Source: Siphonodentalium dalli (lineage: Eukaryota; Mollusca; Scaphopoda; Gadilida; Siphonodentaliidae). From it: DNA of 64,000 nt. Of this stretch, positions 51,968 through 63,520 are shown piece after piece. Position numbers and translations under genes: made by a program. How positions within the stretch are numbered: position 1 is the stretch's first letter; the number at the start of each line of letters is the position of its first letter. The notes beneath the pieces were generated by a model. The model was not told the origin of the DNA. It saw only the letters and a list, made by a program, of their open reading frames with translations, and did not search any database. Location: contig CP136065.1 in NCBI GenBank assembly GCA_032622095.1, forward strand, positions 207,182,151 through 207,246,150, written 5' to 3'.

Positions 51968-52723
51968 CACTGAGAAAATATTCAGGCCAATATGACTAAC
52001 TTATGGTTAGTCACAAGCATTTGGTGTCACTTTTACTAACCCATACCTTTCATCGGGTCTCTATGACTAACTCTAGTGTCAGTCATAGTGAATAAGTTCC
52101 ACCAAGAATAACTCTAATTGCAAGACTGTCTTAAATTATGCTTAATATTCATTGCTAAATATTCATTTTACATTTTATCTCAGTGCTATTTGATCTATAA
52201 TTGAACGAATGTGATGGGATGATATAATGGCATATATATCAGAACTTCACTCCCACATCAAAAGATACACTATTTGGATAAAAGGTTCTTATTCCATGAC
52301 ACGACCGACATCTCTGAATTCTGAGCTAGTTCAACAAACCTATACCACAAACTAGTGTTATACCTTCAATAGACCAGTAATGATATCTGTGTTTTAGAGA
52401 ATGGATTGACAGTTTGTCCTGCTTTCAATTCGACCTTTGATTCTGGATAATATATCATATGGTTAAGTATTTATATTATTTACACACAAATTCCACTAAA
52501 TTACACGTTCACCTACTCAGTGACTTAGAAACGTTAGTCGTTGTTACTCAATCCTAGATAGTCGTTTTGACTAACCATTCCTTAGTCGTTAGGACTAACA
52601 TCACCCTATTTATTGACAGTAAATTTCTGTCTTAGTCATTATGACTAAGCTAAGTTAGTCATCCTGTGGACAAACAATTGACTAACCTAAGTTAGTCATA
52701 CTGACTGACTTTTTTATTCAGTG
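51968..52723. mobile_element. Non-autonomous transposon with CACTG ends, 756 bp
   Basis: Begins CACTGAGAAAATATTCAG and ends TTTTTTATTCAGTG. The subterminal regions are packed with ttagtca/tgactaa words in both orientations. CACTR ends suggest the CMC (CACTA/Mirage/Chapaev) group, but I see no clean target duplication (gaa against caa). Confidence 0.6.
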
Positions 52724-53383
52724 CAATAATGCGAAATGGCCCCGAGAACTGAAGCATCAATTTGAAGCAACGAAATAAATGCGCACTATGTCTTTAATTA
52801 TTATGTTGTTCATATATTGAATATGTTTTAAAAGCCGTATAAACTCTTCAAATTTTATTATTATGCAAGTCATATATAAATTTAAATTTAAGTTTCGAAG
52901 AAAACTGTTTGACATAATTTCTACAATTCGTGTCCCTATTCGTTCTCTTGTGTATCTGGGCCCTGTTTCATGAAAGCAACTTATGACATAGTTGGGACTT
53001 AAGATGGTCATAAGTTCAAACTTCAGTCATAAGTGCGTTTCACGAACAAGGTCTTAACTTAAGATGGTCTTAACTTTGGTCTTAACTTTAAGACTGCTGT
53101 GAGGTGTCATAAGATAATCTTAAAGTTAAGACCCACGTGATAAGTGGCATATCGATCACAAGTATGGCGGCCTATGTTATTTTGCAAATTACGGAGATAT
53201 CTGTACATTGTCTGGGTGGGCAATTCGTCATCTGTGATACAGGGTCGTGGCTACAGAGTGAGAGGGGGTGTTCGCCTCGAAATGTCCAACTACACCCCCT
53301 TAAACAACACCAAATTATCTTTGGGTTTAAACATTCCAAGTGGTACCTCAAACTTTCCAAAACCAAAGTTTGGAGAGGGCACC

Positions 53384-53404
53384 CCCCACCCCCCCCCCCC
53401 CCCC
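53384..53404 (+). repeat. Poly(C) tract
   Basis: Near-pure C run; frames through it are artefacts. Similar tracts follow at about 53498-53513 and 53836-53850. Confidence 0.9.
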
Positions 53405-54459
53405 ACCGTATAACCATATGGTTAGTTTGGTAAAACAATTCAGAGCGCACAGGCTTATCATCAGGGACGTGGCGGATGGGGTTTGTGTGTTGTCTACCCC
53501 CCCCCCCCCCCCCGCCCCACACACACACTTTGGTCAAAATGTTTAGCAATAGGAAATTTCATGCCTGACAACAACATTAATCGTACACTATATATAGGTT
53601 TCAATTGTTTGAATTTCTAACTAGTAAAGGAATGTGTTGTTTTAGACAAACAGCAGCAACCGAAAATCACCAACTTTAGAGGCGTCAGGTTAGACATTTA
53701 GAACTGTTGGAATATTTGAGATACCAATTGGAAAGTTTAAATCCAATGTGTGGGGTGGACATGGCATTTCGCGAACATGGAAGTTTGGCCCGCTTCAATT
53801 AAGGGGCGGGTGCAGTTGGAAATTGCACGATGTACCCCCCCCCCCCCCCCACAGAGACCAACTAGCCACCCCGAGCCTCGTCGAATGTAGCATATAGTCA
53901 ATTATCAGCTGTGTATAAGACCTGTAGATAATATATATTATAAAATTGTATTACCCACGAATTAAACTTTTTGATCAGAATAATGGCCTAGCTCAAAGCT
54001 CACAATCTGCTCTATGTTATTCCATATGTATGTGGGGAGATGGGGTTAAATGAGATCAATTAATGCATTGATTCTTTCCTCTTTCCAAATTTCCGTCGGC
54101 TGTTTACAAAGCAGATATGTCATATAGGAAAGGTAACACAAACGCTCTTTATCAAAATATGTTTTAGAAATAGTGACAATTTTCTATAGAGAATATTATT
54201 TTTATTATGCCCACGCCCATATGTCGTGATTTTCAAGGCTGTCCAAATTTTGGTCATGTTTTTTTTGCAGGGGTGGGATGACCTTTGTACAGCATACTAT
54301 ATATATGATATACACACCCGTAACGATGACACCCCTTAATACGAGTGTGCTAATGAAAACGTAGTTATATATATATCCATGGTATGACAACCGCATAAAA
54401 CATCTGCATAAAAATAATAAAAAAGTTACTCTAACAAATATTTTTCATTTCCCTTTGAA

Positions 54460-55010
54460 TCGGGGGGGGGGGGTCGGAATAAAAATTCAGGCACGTATGG
54501 AATTTTTTCCCTTTCGATAATTTTTTGTACCCACCCACCCCCCACCGCCAAATTTGTTCTGTTTTCGGCATTTTTTTCCGACCATTTTTTGACACCCCCC
54601 CTCCCCTTTTAACACTAAAACAGAGATTTGTGGGGGGAAATTCACTGTAAACAGCAGTATATGAATTTCTGTGCATACTATTTATCATGGATGTTAACAT
54701 GGACATGTAAATAGGAATGAGTCATTTTGAGGTCATTCGGCCAAAAAAACATGGCTGCCAGCGGTCATCTTGGATTTCCAAATTTGCAACAAAATACAAC
54801 ACGATAACTGCCTGCAGTCAGTTTACCAGTTAGAATTACATTATTTCTCTCATTCAAAGTGGTTTTGCCAAAACACTAAAAAAACAAGTAGGAATTTTTT
54901 TTAGTTGCGGAAAAAATTGCTTGTTGGTGGCTTTGAACACCCACCCACCCCGGCATACGTGCCGGAATATTTTTTTTCACACCCCCCCCCTGTTTGAATC
55001 GAAAAATGAC
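54460..55010. repeat. Two related C/G-run repeat copies
   Basis: Copies near 54460-54610 and 54900-55005 share acccacccaccccc blocks, ttttttt stretches and a cacccccccc run near one end. A third relative lies at 60040-60180. An uncharacterised dispersed repeat. Confidence 0.5.
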
Positions 55011-55839
55011 CTATATGTGTGTCCTGGTGACATCGCCGATTTATTTTGATTATTGCTACACATAGAGAGCGGTGGTCGATAATACACGAGTTATGTCGGC
55101 TCACACAAAAAAAATCGCCGCCTGATCATTGCTCTCAGTGGATTAACTCGGCGTGAATGCATGGTTGCAGTCATGCATCGATCCATATAATAATATTGTC
55201 TTATTTCTGACACCGCCACTCGTCAGTAAACGCAAAGCTCGTCATTTTAAGAGCCTGCTATGTACTCATGTTCGAATTCACATCGTGGAACTCATACAAG
55301 TCTAAGATCCATGTGCGAATATAAGGCCACTGACTATAGACACTGAGATACATGCGCTGATTCGCCCACCCCCACCCCAGCCGCTATCCAGCATCCCTGT
55401 CACACAATAATGTCAACTCGGACTCGGCTATTTCTCGACAATCTCTCAATGCCGTACATAAAGATTGCACAAGCCCACATTTTTTTGTTCCGGACTGTAG
55501 ATAACCAGTCTAAATGAGCGGGAACTTAACTTACTACTTAAGTAGGACTTAATCTTGTTTTGTGAAACGCGTTCTTGAAACAGAAGAGTTACATCATAAG
55601 ATCCACCTTAGATCTTAGATTAAGTCCATCTTAAGATAATCTTATGACCTTGCTTCATGAAACAGGCCCCTGGACCTTAGGGATGGTCTAAGTCTTCCCA
55701 GAACGTTTTATATTATAGCTTCCGTGGTATCCTGGGGCATTTTTTATACTTGGTTTACGGATTTTCCGACCAAAAAAAAACACTGTTTGTCATAAAAAAA
55801 ACATCAGATTTGGGGATTTTTTATTCCCGCCGATGGGAA

Positions 55840-56250
55840 TATTAAAGACATATTATGTACTTGTTCGGGTGAGTGAAACTGATAAGTTAGTATTCAGGTG
55901 CAACGCCAACTAGAGTAATGTAGCATTCTACTAACATCGCCGAAAATCTGAAGCAAATCGTCCGTAGCACTCGATAGAAAACATTGTCTGAACTACGCTA
56001 ATTTGTAAATATTTACTACTCGAATCGGGACGTTTTTATCGGCGATAAACTAACGAAAACAATTTCGCCATCGGCAGTCACTGCAATTAATTAATATATA
56101 AGAATGACGGTGTGTTTTGTCAATTTAGATATAATATTTGTAAAAATAACTTCTTTGAACAAGATTATTCTCCATTTCTATTTGATCACCCTACCGGAGT
56201 GTTTCAGATCATTTTAAAGGCACGAGCGGCGTTTGTTGCAAAAACATTCA
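55840..56250 (+). repeat. Old duplication, copy 1
   Basis: Shares ordered landmarks with 58080-58800: aagacat, ataagttagtat, aatgtagca, agtcactgca, and gagtgtttca followed by atcacttta-type sequence. Heavily diverged and non-coding. Confidence 0.5.
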
Positions 56251-56294
56251 TATTTGTTCAAATCGCCATCAACAGAAGGAATATTAAAATATAT

Positions 56295-56595
56295 ATAGTT
56301 TTGTTCATATGTCAAACATAATCAGCGCGTAAATGGTATATTCTCGTCAAGACGTACGATGGTGTACGTAAACAAGAACCTGCTCGTGTTATAGAAGTTG
56401 TGCTTCTGTTTACATAACACAGCACAATTCTATATGTTAATCACACACAAATGATATAAACGATCTTTATTATTTCCATATCAAGAAAACAGTAACAAAT
56501 AACGCTCTTTATGTTTACCATATTCGGATCTAAACAAAAGCCAGGTAACGTAACGTTTTTTGCTTTTGTTTACATAGCAAATGAAAAATAATTGA
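56295..56595 (+). repeat. Dispersed repeat, copy 2
   Basis: Second copy of the 25770-26070 repeat, with scattered substitutions and a short indel near 56482. Confidence 0.8.
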
Positions 56596-57041
56596 TAATA
56601 ACATACTGTTTATGCCATATTTCTGATTGGTATAAGAACAAGGTATGTCTATATTTTACTATTCTTTCTGTTTATGGCGGTTTTTGACGGAGCTGAATAT
56701 TTTAACAGCATACCCACCGCCAACGCCGCCCGTATCTTTAACCAAGTTATATAACAAACATGAGAACAAAAAGTTTAAGTTGCATAAAACAACATAAATC
56801 AAAAATACGGCGAAGTTAGTGTCCACATCGATAGTTCAATATGGTACGAAACATTACAGTACGTAGATGCACAAGACCGGTTGCAGCAGCTGATGGTCGT
56901 AAAAATGGCTGATGCCGAACAAGGCAATATCTTTTTTCATGTTTCAATTTTCTGTTTCAAGGACTCCTTCAAATCGTGTAACATAATTATTTTCCCGTTC
57001 GACTTGTAATACAAAACAATAGGAAATCTGCTAACGGATTA

Positions 57042-57306
57042 TCCTTTACCCAACAGAACGGCCCTGTGCCAATGCATTCTCTTACATATGCGAGTCGACC
57101 ATAGGTCGCCTCGCATATATAAGAGAATGCATTGGCCTAAAAAAAATCTTTTTTTAACACTTTTTACCATTTTTTCTTACGTTCTTTAACAATTTTATAA
57201 TGTTTAATGTGTTAAGCCAATGCATTCTCTTATATATGCGAGGCGACCTATGGTCGACTCGCATATATAAGAGAATGCATTGGCACAGGGCCGTTCTGTT
57301 GGGTAA
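57042..57306. mobile_element. piggyBac-like MITE, deleted copy
   Basis: Same family as 3760-4204 but about 265 bp. The left end is cctttacccaacagaacgg, hairpins lie at 57068-57136 and 57216-57284, and the right end is ccgttctgttgggtaa. The region between hairpin B and the right terminus is replaced by an inverted copy of the left terminus. The flanking TTAA is degraded. Confidence 0.75.
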
Positions 57307-58079
57307 TCCATCACTCCACTGGATACCCCGGTTTCGATCACAGCATCTTGTGCGGCTGATATGCACGAACTTCATCTCTCCCGGGAAAACACCAGCAGTC
57401 AGATAATTATGCTTTAAACGTGGAGTGAAAAAAAAACTGATACATATTTATATGGTGTACACTTAAAGATGTTATATCTTATTCCCTATAGATTCAGAAG
57501 TTAAATATAACACTTCTCAGTCAGAAAAATCACCCAACAGTAGCGATTGTCACTGGGAAGTTGTGCGCAGAGCCACGACAAAATAGACTACTGGTCAGCA
57601 TTATAAAATAAACTCAGGTGGTGAATGGGAGCCCTGGGGTTTTTCTTGTGGTTCTAATATTGGTAATATAAATACAAACATGCACTCAAAAAAGGGTTAT
57701 TTGGAATGTGTGTGGTTGCTATTGGTGTCGGGTAGAGATAGGGCATCTTTAAATTTGCTGTTGTATTGATTATATAAAAGCAACATGTAAATTAATATAT
57801 GACCATTTATATAGATTTCTCTTTTTAAAATGCCCACATATTCTGTAAAGATTAAAACTTACATCTCAGTATTCGTAATCTTTGGCCGCACAATGGTTGG
57901 GTTTGAAATCTCGATTCATATATTTAATACATTTATATACATTTTGTTTTCTACCCTAATTTTTAACAAACTATTTTTATGTTAATTTTTTCCTCCCAAC
58001 TCCCCAAACGTTTAGCGCAAAATATCCGTAAACCAAGTAATACAAAATAAAATTCCTGTGCTTCGGATTTAATCAGCGG

Positions 58080-58800
58080 TAAAAGACATCACGGACTTAC
58101 TTCAGTGAATAAAACCAATAAGTTAGTATCCAAACACTATCTCCACTTGAATGTAGCAATCAACTAAGGTTATCGAAAGTAAAACTAATACACACCATAG
58201 ACCATTTTAGCTGTTTTAATAAGGCTATTTAAAGTTTATGCCGAAGGCTAAAATTTCATTATCACCATTGTTTAGCTAAATAAAGCACATGAGCGGAAAA
58301 GGTTATCCAAGAAGTCCAGATACTGAGTTGCTTCGTCTCGTTTTAATTTGAACATTGTTATTAAAAAATACTCGAACGCTGGGAGTCTTTAAATATGTTC
58401 TACTCGCATCTCGCATGTAAGTGGGCCAGGGCATAAAGAGTTTCGCGAGTCCATGTCCTGTATTGAGAGCATTAACGTGTGCAGTCATGCACGTTGTCGA
58501 TCGTTTCTCACTTGTTATTTTTTAATTTTGGTCTCAATAAAAAAACATAATTCCAATCACATCGACTGTACTATTTCAGAGAATACAGCGTTTGAATTAC
58601 GTATATATTTACAACTTTATTCGGGCGAATTATTGGGCACAGACATAACGCCAACAATAGTCACTGCATGCGATTCGTTTGAATATAATATTGTATTTTT
58701 GTATACATTGTTAAGTAACTTATTTTGGCATGATTCTTTGTTATTCTGTTTTGAGCAGCTCAGTGGAGTGTTTCACATCACTTTAATCCTGAGCTCGCAT
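58080..58800 (+). repeat. Old duplication, copy 2
   Basis: Diverged relative of 55840-56250. The 122-codon frame that opens at 58453 overlaps it and is not conserved in the other copy, which argues against a gene. Confidence 0.45.
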
Positions 58801-58977
58801 TGGTGGTTACACTCATATTAACAAATTATCTTGATAATCCGATGTCGACATCTTCACTTTTCAGGTGAGGTCTGCTGTTTATTGGAGTGGGTTCACTGCG
58901 TTCGACTGTAATATCCGGTAACGCATATATAGTGTTTGACATTGTATCATCATAATATTTACAAAATCAGCGCTGGG

Positions 58978-59300
58978 TATAGTTTGTAATGATGACACAA
59001 CATATCCCGGTTGTAGCAAATTCACAGACGACAATCATAACAACCGACGGAAGCAGGGGTGAAGCTAAAGAAGTAGTCGCAAATGGTGTATATTCTGTTG
59101 TATATTCTGTATCGGAGCGGCTAGACAAGTCTTCAAATACTTTCAGTCTTTCTGTTAACTCGCGGAGAATTTGCTCGGGAAAAAAGACCGACAACATATT
59201 CAAAACATGGGAACTGTTTGGTGTTGTGCCAGGAAAGTTTATAACAATGTAAAACAGTACAGTTAATATATTTCTTTGTTCATACCTGTTCTTAATACAA
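58978..59300 (+). repeat. Diverged duplication, copy 1
   Basis: Shares gacacaacatayc, aaatt.acagacg, aggggtgaag and taatatatttctttgtt landmarks with 62105-62360. Open frames on both strands (87 codons +, 78 codons -) are not preserved in the second copy. Confidence 0.55.
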
Positions 59301-60039
59301 TGTAATCTGTTGAACAGTATATGGAGCGTTAGAAGGTCGTGGTTGTATGATCTCCCTGTGACTGATTATTAAGGAACAAGTATTAACAATGAAATATTTT
59401 CTCTGCGTTGCCTGGTCAATTATATAACGTTCCCCACCAGAACGGGTCGGAATATCATAAAGTCCAGGGTTTTGAACTGGTGGAGTATGATCTTTAAAGA
59501 CGCCACAAAGCCAGAGTAGAGATTCATATCATGATCTAAAATCGCAGCACGCATAACATTGTCTCAGACGAAATATAGATATACCGAGTTCACTACGAAT
59601 GGTTCAGAGGCTATATATAACCTCTACTGTGAATTGAACATAATTCCAGCCTTTTATGTGTCCGTCTTCTACCATACTTAACAGAAAATATCCAATAAAG
59701 TAGTTAATATGAGTCAAGAATGAGAGTTAAATACCATATCGTACCAAAACGAAAACACGCATAACAACCTAATATCTATAAGGAAAATGAGTAACAGACT
59801 TGAGTCATTTACTCAGTTTCATTATAATTACTGATAATTATCAAGTTATTTTACATCGTTCATAGAATAAATTAGTGTATTTTTCACTCCGCCCCGATTC
59901 AAATTAATTCCTTTGTTGCCAATTTTCTGCTGAATAGAGTAGGAGAAGACCCCATATATCTCCCTTTAAGGCACAAATGTTAACAAAGAAGCAGTATATT
60001 CCCTGCTCGTTTATTCAATGTTATAAAAGTTTCTCCGTC

Positions 60040-60180
60040 AGAACAGGGGGTAGTAAAAAATTAGCAGGAAGGTATGCCGTTTTTGGCATCTGGCATTTTC
60101 GGGGACCCACCACCCCCAAACTTGCAAGAACAGATTATTTTTTACTCCAAATTTGTTTACACCCCCCCCCCCCCCCAATT
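60040..60180. repeat. C-run repeat copy
   Basis: Ends in a 15-17-base C run (60162-60177) and resembles the 54460-55010 copies (acccaccacccc, ttattttttactcc, ttacacccc). Confidence 0.5.
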
Positions 60181-60270
60181 TCACTAATTTTGGTCTGAAA
60201 CCACATAAATCCATACTGATATCATTCATATGACTGGGAAATTATCTCGTTTGATTATATGTCAGTTTAA

Positions 60271-60714
60271 CCCTTTACCCAACAGAACGGCCCTGTGCCA
60301 ATGCATTCTCTTTTGTATGCGAGTCGACCATAGGTCGCCTCGCATATATAAGAGAATGCATTGGCTTAACACATATTAAAAATGATAAAATTGTCAAAGA
60401 ATGTAGAAAAATATTATAAAAATTGTTAAAAAATGTAAGAAAAAATTATAAAATTGTTAAAGAATGTAAGAAAAAATGGTAAAAAGTTTTTTTTTAGGCC
60501 AATGCATTCTCTTATATATGCGAGGCGACCTATGGTCGACTCGCATATATAAGAGAATGCATTGGCACAGGGCATAACTGTAACCATCACAATGTGGTCA
60601 ATGAACCGGTTCCAATGATATCCATATTTGTATGGTGTTATTGAGACAGACGGAAGATATTTTAGGCTGTTGAAGCTTTATTTGGGCGTTTTTGGCCGTT
60701 TTGTTGGTAAAGGA
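60271..60714. mobile_element. piggyBac-like MITE with paired 69-bp hairpins, full copy
   Basis: TTAA at 60267-60270 and 60715-60718. It is nearly identical to 3760-4204 over its whole length (444 against 445 bp). Hairpin A is at 60297-60365, with a small change in its left arm (ttttgtatgc), and hairpin B at 60498-60566. The terminal GGG has decayed to GGA. Confidence 0.85.
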
Positions 60715-61066
60715 TTAACCTGTTTCAGAAGCTGTTTTAATTGAAAAAAAAATCAAATACTGGCTGATAGGCATTTGTCTACCAATGTACATGCATTGGA
60801 GTTTCCAGGTGAGAGTGTGATGAGAGTATGCTAGGTCTAACTAGGTGGTCAAATTTGGCACTGATAATTGGAAATTCTAATGCATCGATGTAGTGGACAA
60901 ATAGAGTAACACACCATTAGCTGATATATACACACACAACACATGTGTAAGGTATGTGCATCAAATTTTCCAAAAACAAATTTTAAATTTCCCAGCATAT
61001 CCAGTGAGATATCGTTTCCCCCTGCAAGCTATTACATGAACAAAACATGTGTTGTGGCTATATAAA

Positions 61067-61348
61067 CCCTTTACCCAACAAAACGGCCAAAACCGGCCAA
61101 ATAAAGCTTCAACAGCCTAAAATATCTTCGGTCTGTCTCAATAGAACCATACAAATATGGATATCATTGGAACCGGCTCCTTGACCACATTGTGTTAGTT
61201 ACAGTTATGCCCTGTGCCAATGCATTCTCTTATATATGCGAGTCGACCATAGGTCGCCTCGCATATATAAGAGAATGCATTGGCCTATGGTCGACTCGCA
61301 TATATAAGAGAATGCATTGGCACAGGGCCCTTCTGTTTGGGTAAAGGG
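61067..61348. mobile_element. piggyBac-like MITE, inverted and internally deleted copy
   Basis: Opposite orientation to the 60271 copy. It keeps both termini (ccctttacccaaca; tgggtaaaggg followed by TTAA at 61349-61352), one full hairpin at 61216-61284 and half of a second at 61285-61322; the central spacer is lost. The left TTAA is mutated (taaa). Confidence 0.8.
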
Positions 61349-61698
61349 TTAAGCTAATAACAGGACAGTGAACACAATCTTCACATAGACATATCCAAGA
61401 CATAACAGTTTTAAGCTCCAATTCAAACAGAGTTGACATATTTTTTAAATAACTACATAGAGAGTCTGCAATTGGAAATATTATTTTATATATTGCTGAT
61501 ATCTGCAAACCTAGACCATTGTGCTTGATACACACAATTCCATCTAACTATTTCATGATTAGTCGGTCAATCAACCCATTATCTAGCATTATTCCATACC
61601 ACATATGTTAGTCTGGTGGCGCAATTTCAATTATACTAAATGACAAGCAGACATTATGCCGGACTTGGATACTTTACATATAGGGGTTTGAGAGTAAC

Positions 61699-61898
61699 CG
61701 GTGTGACTCAACACCACCGGACCAGCCGGACCGCCCCTGTGGAGTAGCCGGGCACACATGTGTAATTCTGGCTGAATCTGGCAAGTTTAGGGGTTAATAT
61801 CGGTACTTCTGTTTGGCCGTGATCACTTTCCGTGTGTATACTCCACGTGGGCGGTCCGGGCTAGTCCGGGCTGGTCCGGGCGGTGTTTAGTCACACCC
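61699..61898. mobile_element. 200-bp MITE with identical 8-bp target duplication
   Basis: Flanked by AGAGTAAC on both sides (61691-61698 and 61899-61906). The ends are CGGTGTGACTCAACACC and the complement of the right end, GGGTGTGACTAAACACC. Inside, ccggaccagcc-type blocks form an extended inverted repeat with an unpaired centre. GC-rich compared with its surroundings. An 8-bp duplication fits hAT-like elements, but the ends are not the usual CAGGG. Confidence 0.85.
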
Positions 61899-62104
61899 AG
61901 AGTAACAGATCATCTGAGTTGATACACATACAAATAATTCACTGATGAAAGTTATTTTCTAGCCATTGATGGCCACATTAATGTTTGGGACATTTGCTCG
62001 CTCTTGTTCCGTGCACACAAAGATCTACATGTAAGCTTAATTAGTTACATCAGGACAATTGGTTTATTTCAATTTTGCATTTCTGGAAGCTTGAATATTG
62101 TGTG

Positions 62105-62360
62105 GGTTGTAATTAAAGACACAACATACCCTAGTTTTAATATACTAAATTTACAGACGGCATCCCCATAGCAGTGGAACGAAGGGGTGAAGATACGGAG
62201 CGAATATCGCCAATGTTTTACTCGGAAGTATAGATCATGCCATGAATCGCTACTATTATAGCTCCGCGCGTAGAGATCATATTCCACCAGTACAAAACCT
62301 GGGTACTTTTTTTATATTAAGCAGTGCAAGTAATATATTTCTTTGTTTTGCTAATACAAG
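62105..62360 (+). repeat. Diverged duplication, copy 2
   Basis: Second copy of the 58978-59300 sequence, in the same orientation, with indels that break every frame. Confidence 0.55.
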
Positions 62361-62431
62361 TTCTTTAATAATGTATTTCACTGCAGGTGAAGGTCCCAAC
62401 TCGAAATTGTACGATTTATGTGACTTTGTGA

Positions 62432-63127
62432 TAGGGAACTGCGAATATTCGAGATTCGATTCGATGTCGATATCGGACACCCGATTCGAGATCGACACCG
62501 AATCGGTCCGCTGATTCGGATATTTTCGAATCGGTGTTACTTTGGTATAATCTCGTTTTTATGCGTCTAAATAACACAATCATGCCAAATGACCTGAACT
62601 CACAAAAATTGAAGCACAAGGTTGAATAGACGTGCGTTATGCAAATTATGTACTTCGATCGCAACCACGTGACGGTGATCAATCGCCGCATAATGGTAAT
62701 GTATGGACACTATGTAAATTGTCCACAATCGTGATCGCTAGATGCGGAACTCAATTTATACCTTATGTTTAGAACTTCAGATATCCAATTCAGATTATAT
62801 GAATAAAATTCAATGTCACTTCTTGCGATGTTCGCCATGACACAGCTAGATAGAAATGCAATGCAACATATCCCAAACCCTCCATGAGACTGAGAGTGGC
62901 TTGCCTATGTCACGATTTTCCAAAAAAAACCCACACACAAGTTCCAACGGATGTTTAAGGAGATTAACATTGTTGTATAATATCTAGTGAATTTTGCAGT
63001 TTTTTGTCATGAAACAATGTCAATCACTAGCTGATTTGATTCGAGATTCGATTCGATGTCGATATCAGGATGGAGATTCGATATTTAGATTCGATTCGAT
63101 GCAAAATCCCCGATTCGCATATCCCTA
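62432..63127. mobile_element. hAT-like non-autonomous transposon, 696 bp
   Basis: Identical 8-bp duplications CTTTGTGA (62424-62431 and 63128-63135). The ends are TAGGGAACTGCGAAT and, on the complement of the right end, TAGGGATATGCGAAT. Both subterminal regions carry gattcgattcgatgtcgata blocks. No transposase. Confidence 0.85.
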
Positions 63128-63279
63128 CTTTGTGAGCAATTTTGCTTTGCCTCGCTTACAATCGTGGACTTTCTCCCTGGTAATTAATTCAATATTTATT
63201 GCGATATCAGCTCACCTCAGTAATAAATGAAAGTGTCAATGACACTGTAGCTCAACTTGGAGAAGCGATATTTCCATGT

Positions 63280-63520
63280 GTTACAATAAACGGAGCGATT
63301 GGGAATACCGAAAGTTAAATGTCTAAGTAATATTAGATGTGAAGAAATATATATAAATTAAATTTCAACAAAATTCAGGATAATTGTATGGCTCTAATAT
63401 AGTGGTCACCCATAAGTTCCATATGAAGTCTGGTGATGATCAGATGAGGGATGTCATCTGTAGGGCGTGCCGAAGGATTTAGTAATGCAAGATTAAAATC
63501 CAAGATGGCCGCTGGCGGTC
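63280..63520 (+). repeat. Diverged relative of part of the palindrome arm
   Basis: Ordered landmarks shared with 44984-45140: ttacarts followed by ggagcgattrggaat, agatgtgaaga, atgtcatctgtagrgcgtg, ggatttagt, and atccaagatgg. This shows that part of the arm is itself a dispersed repeat. Confidence 0.6.

Larger units (their letters stand above)
52958..55670. mobile_element. Candidate 2.7-kb element with GGGCCTGTTTCATGAA ends
   Basis: The left end (gggccctgtttcatgaaagc) and the complement of the right end (ggggcctgtttcatgaagca) match. Each is followed inward by the same aagatgg/cttaagat/cataag words in inverted arrangement. The interior contains several poly(C)/poly(G) tracts and no recognisable transposase. 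The two ends could also be solo copies of one repeat in opposite orientation. Confidence 0.45.

Noticed and set aside
53137-53549. Overlapping proline/glycine-rich frames of 68-125 codons
   Set aside because: Produced by long C runs, which keep all frames open; not genes.
58453-58821. 122-codon frame as a gene
   Set aside because: Overlaps an old duplication (with 55840-56250) in which the frame is not preserved, and has no family resemblance.
58967-59252. Overlapping frames on both strands (87 and 78 codons)
   Set aside because: The related sequence at 62105-62360 breaks both frames, and no splice sites of quality flank them.
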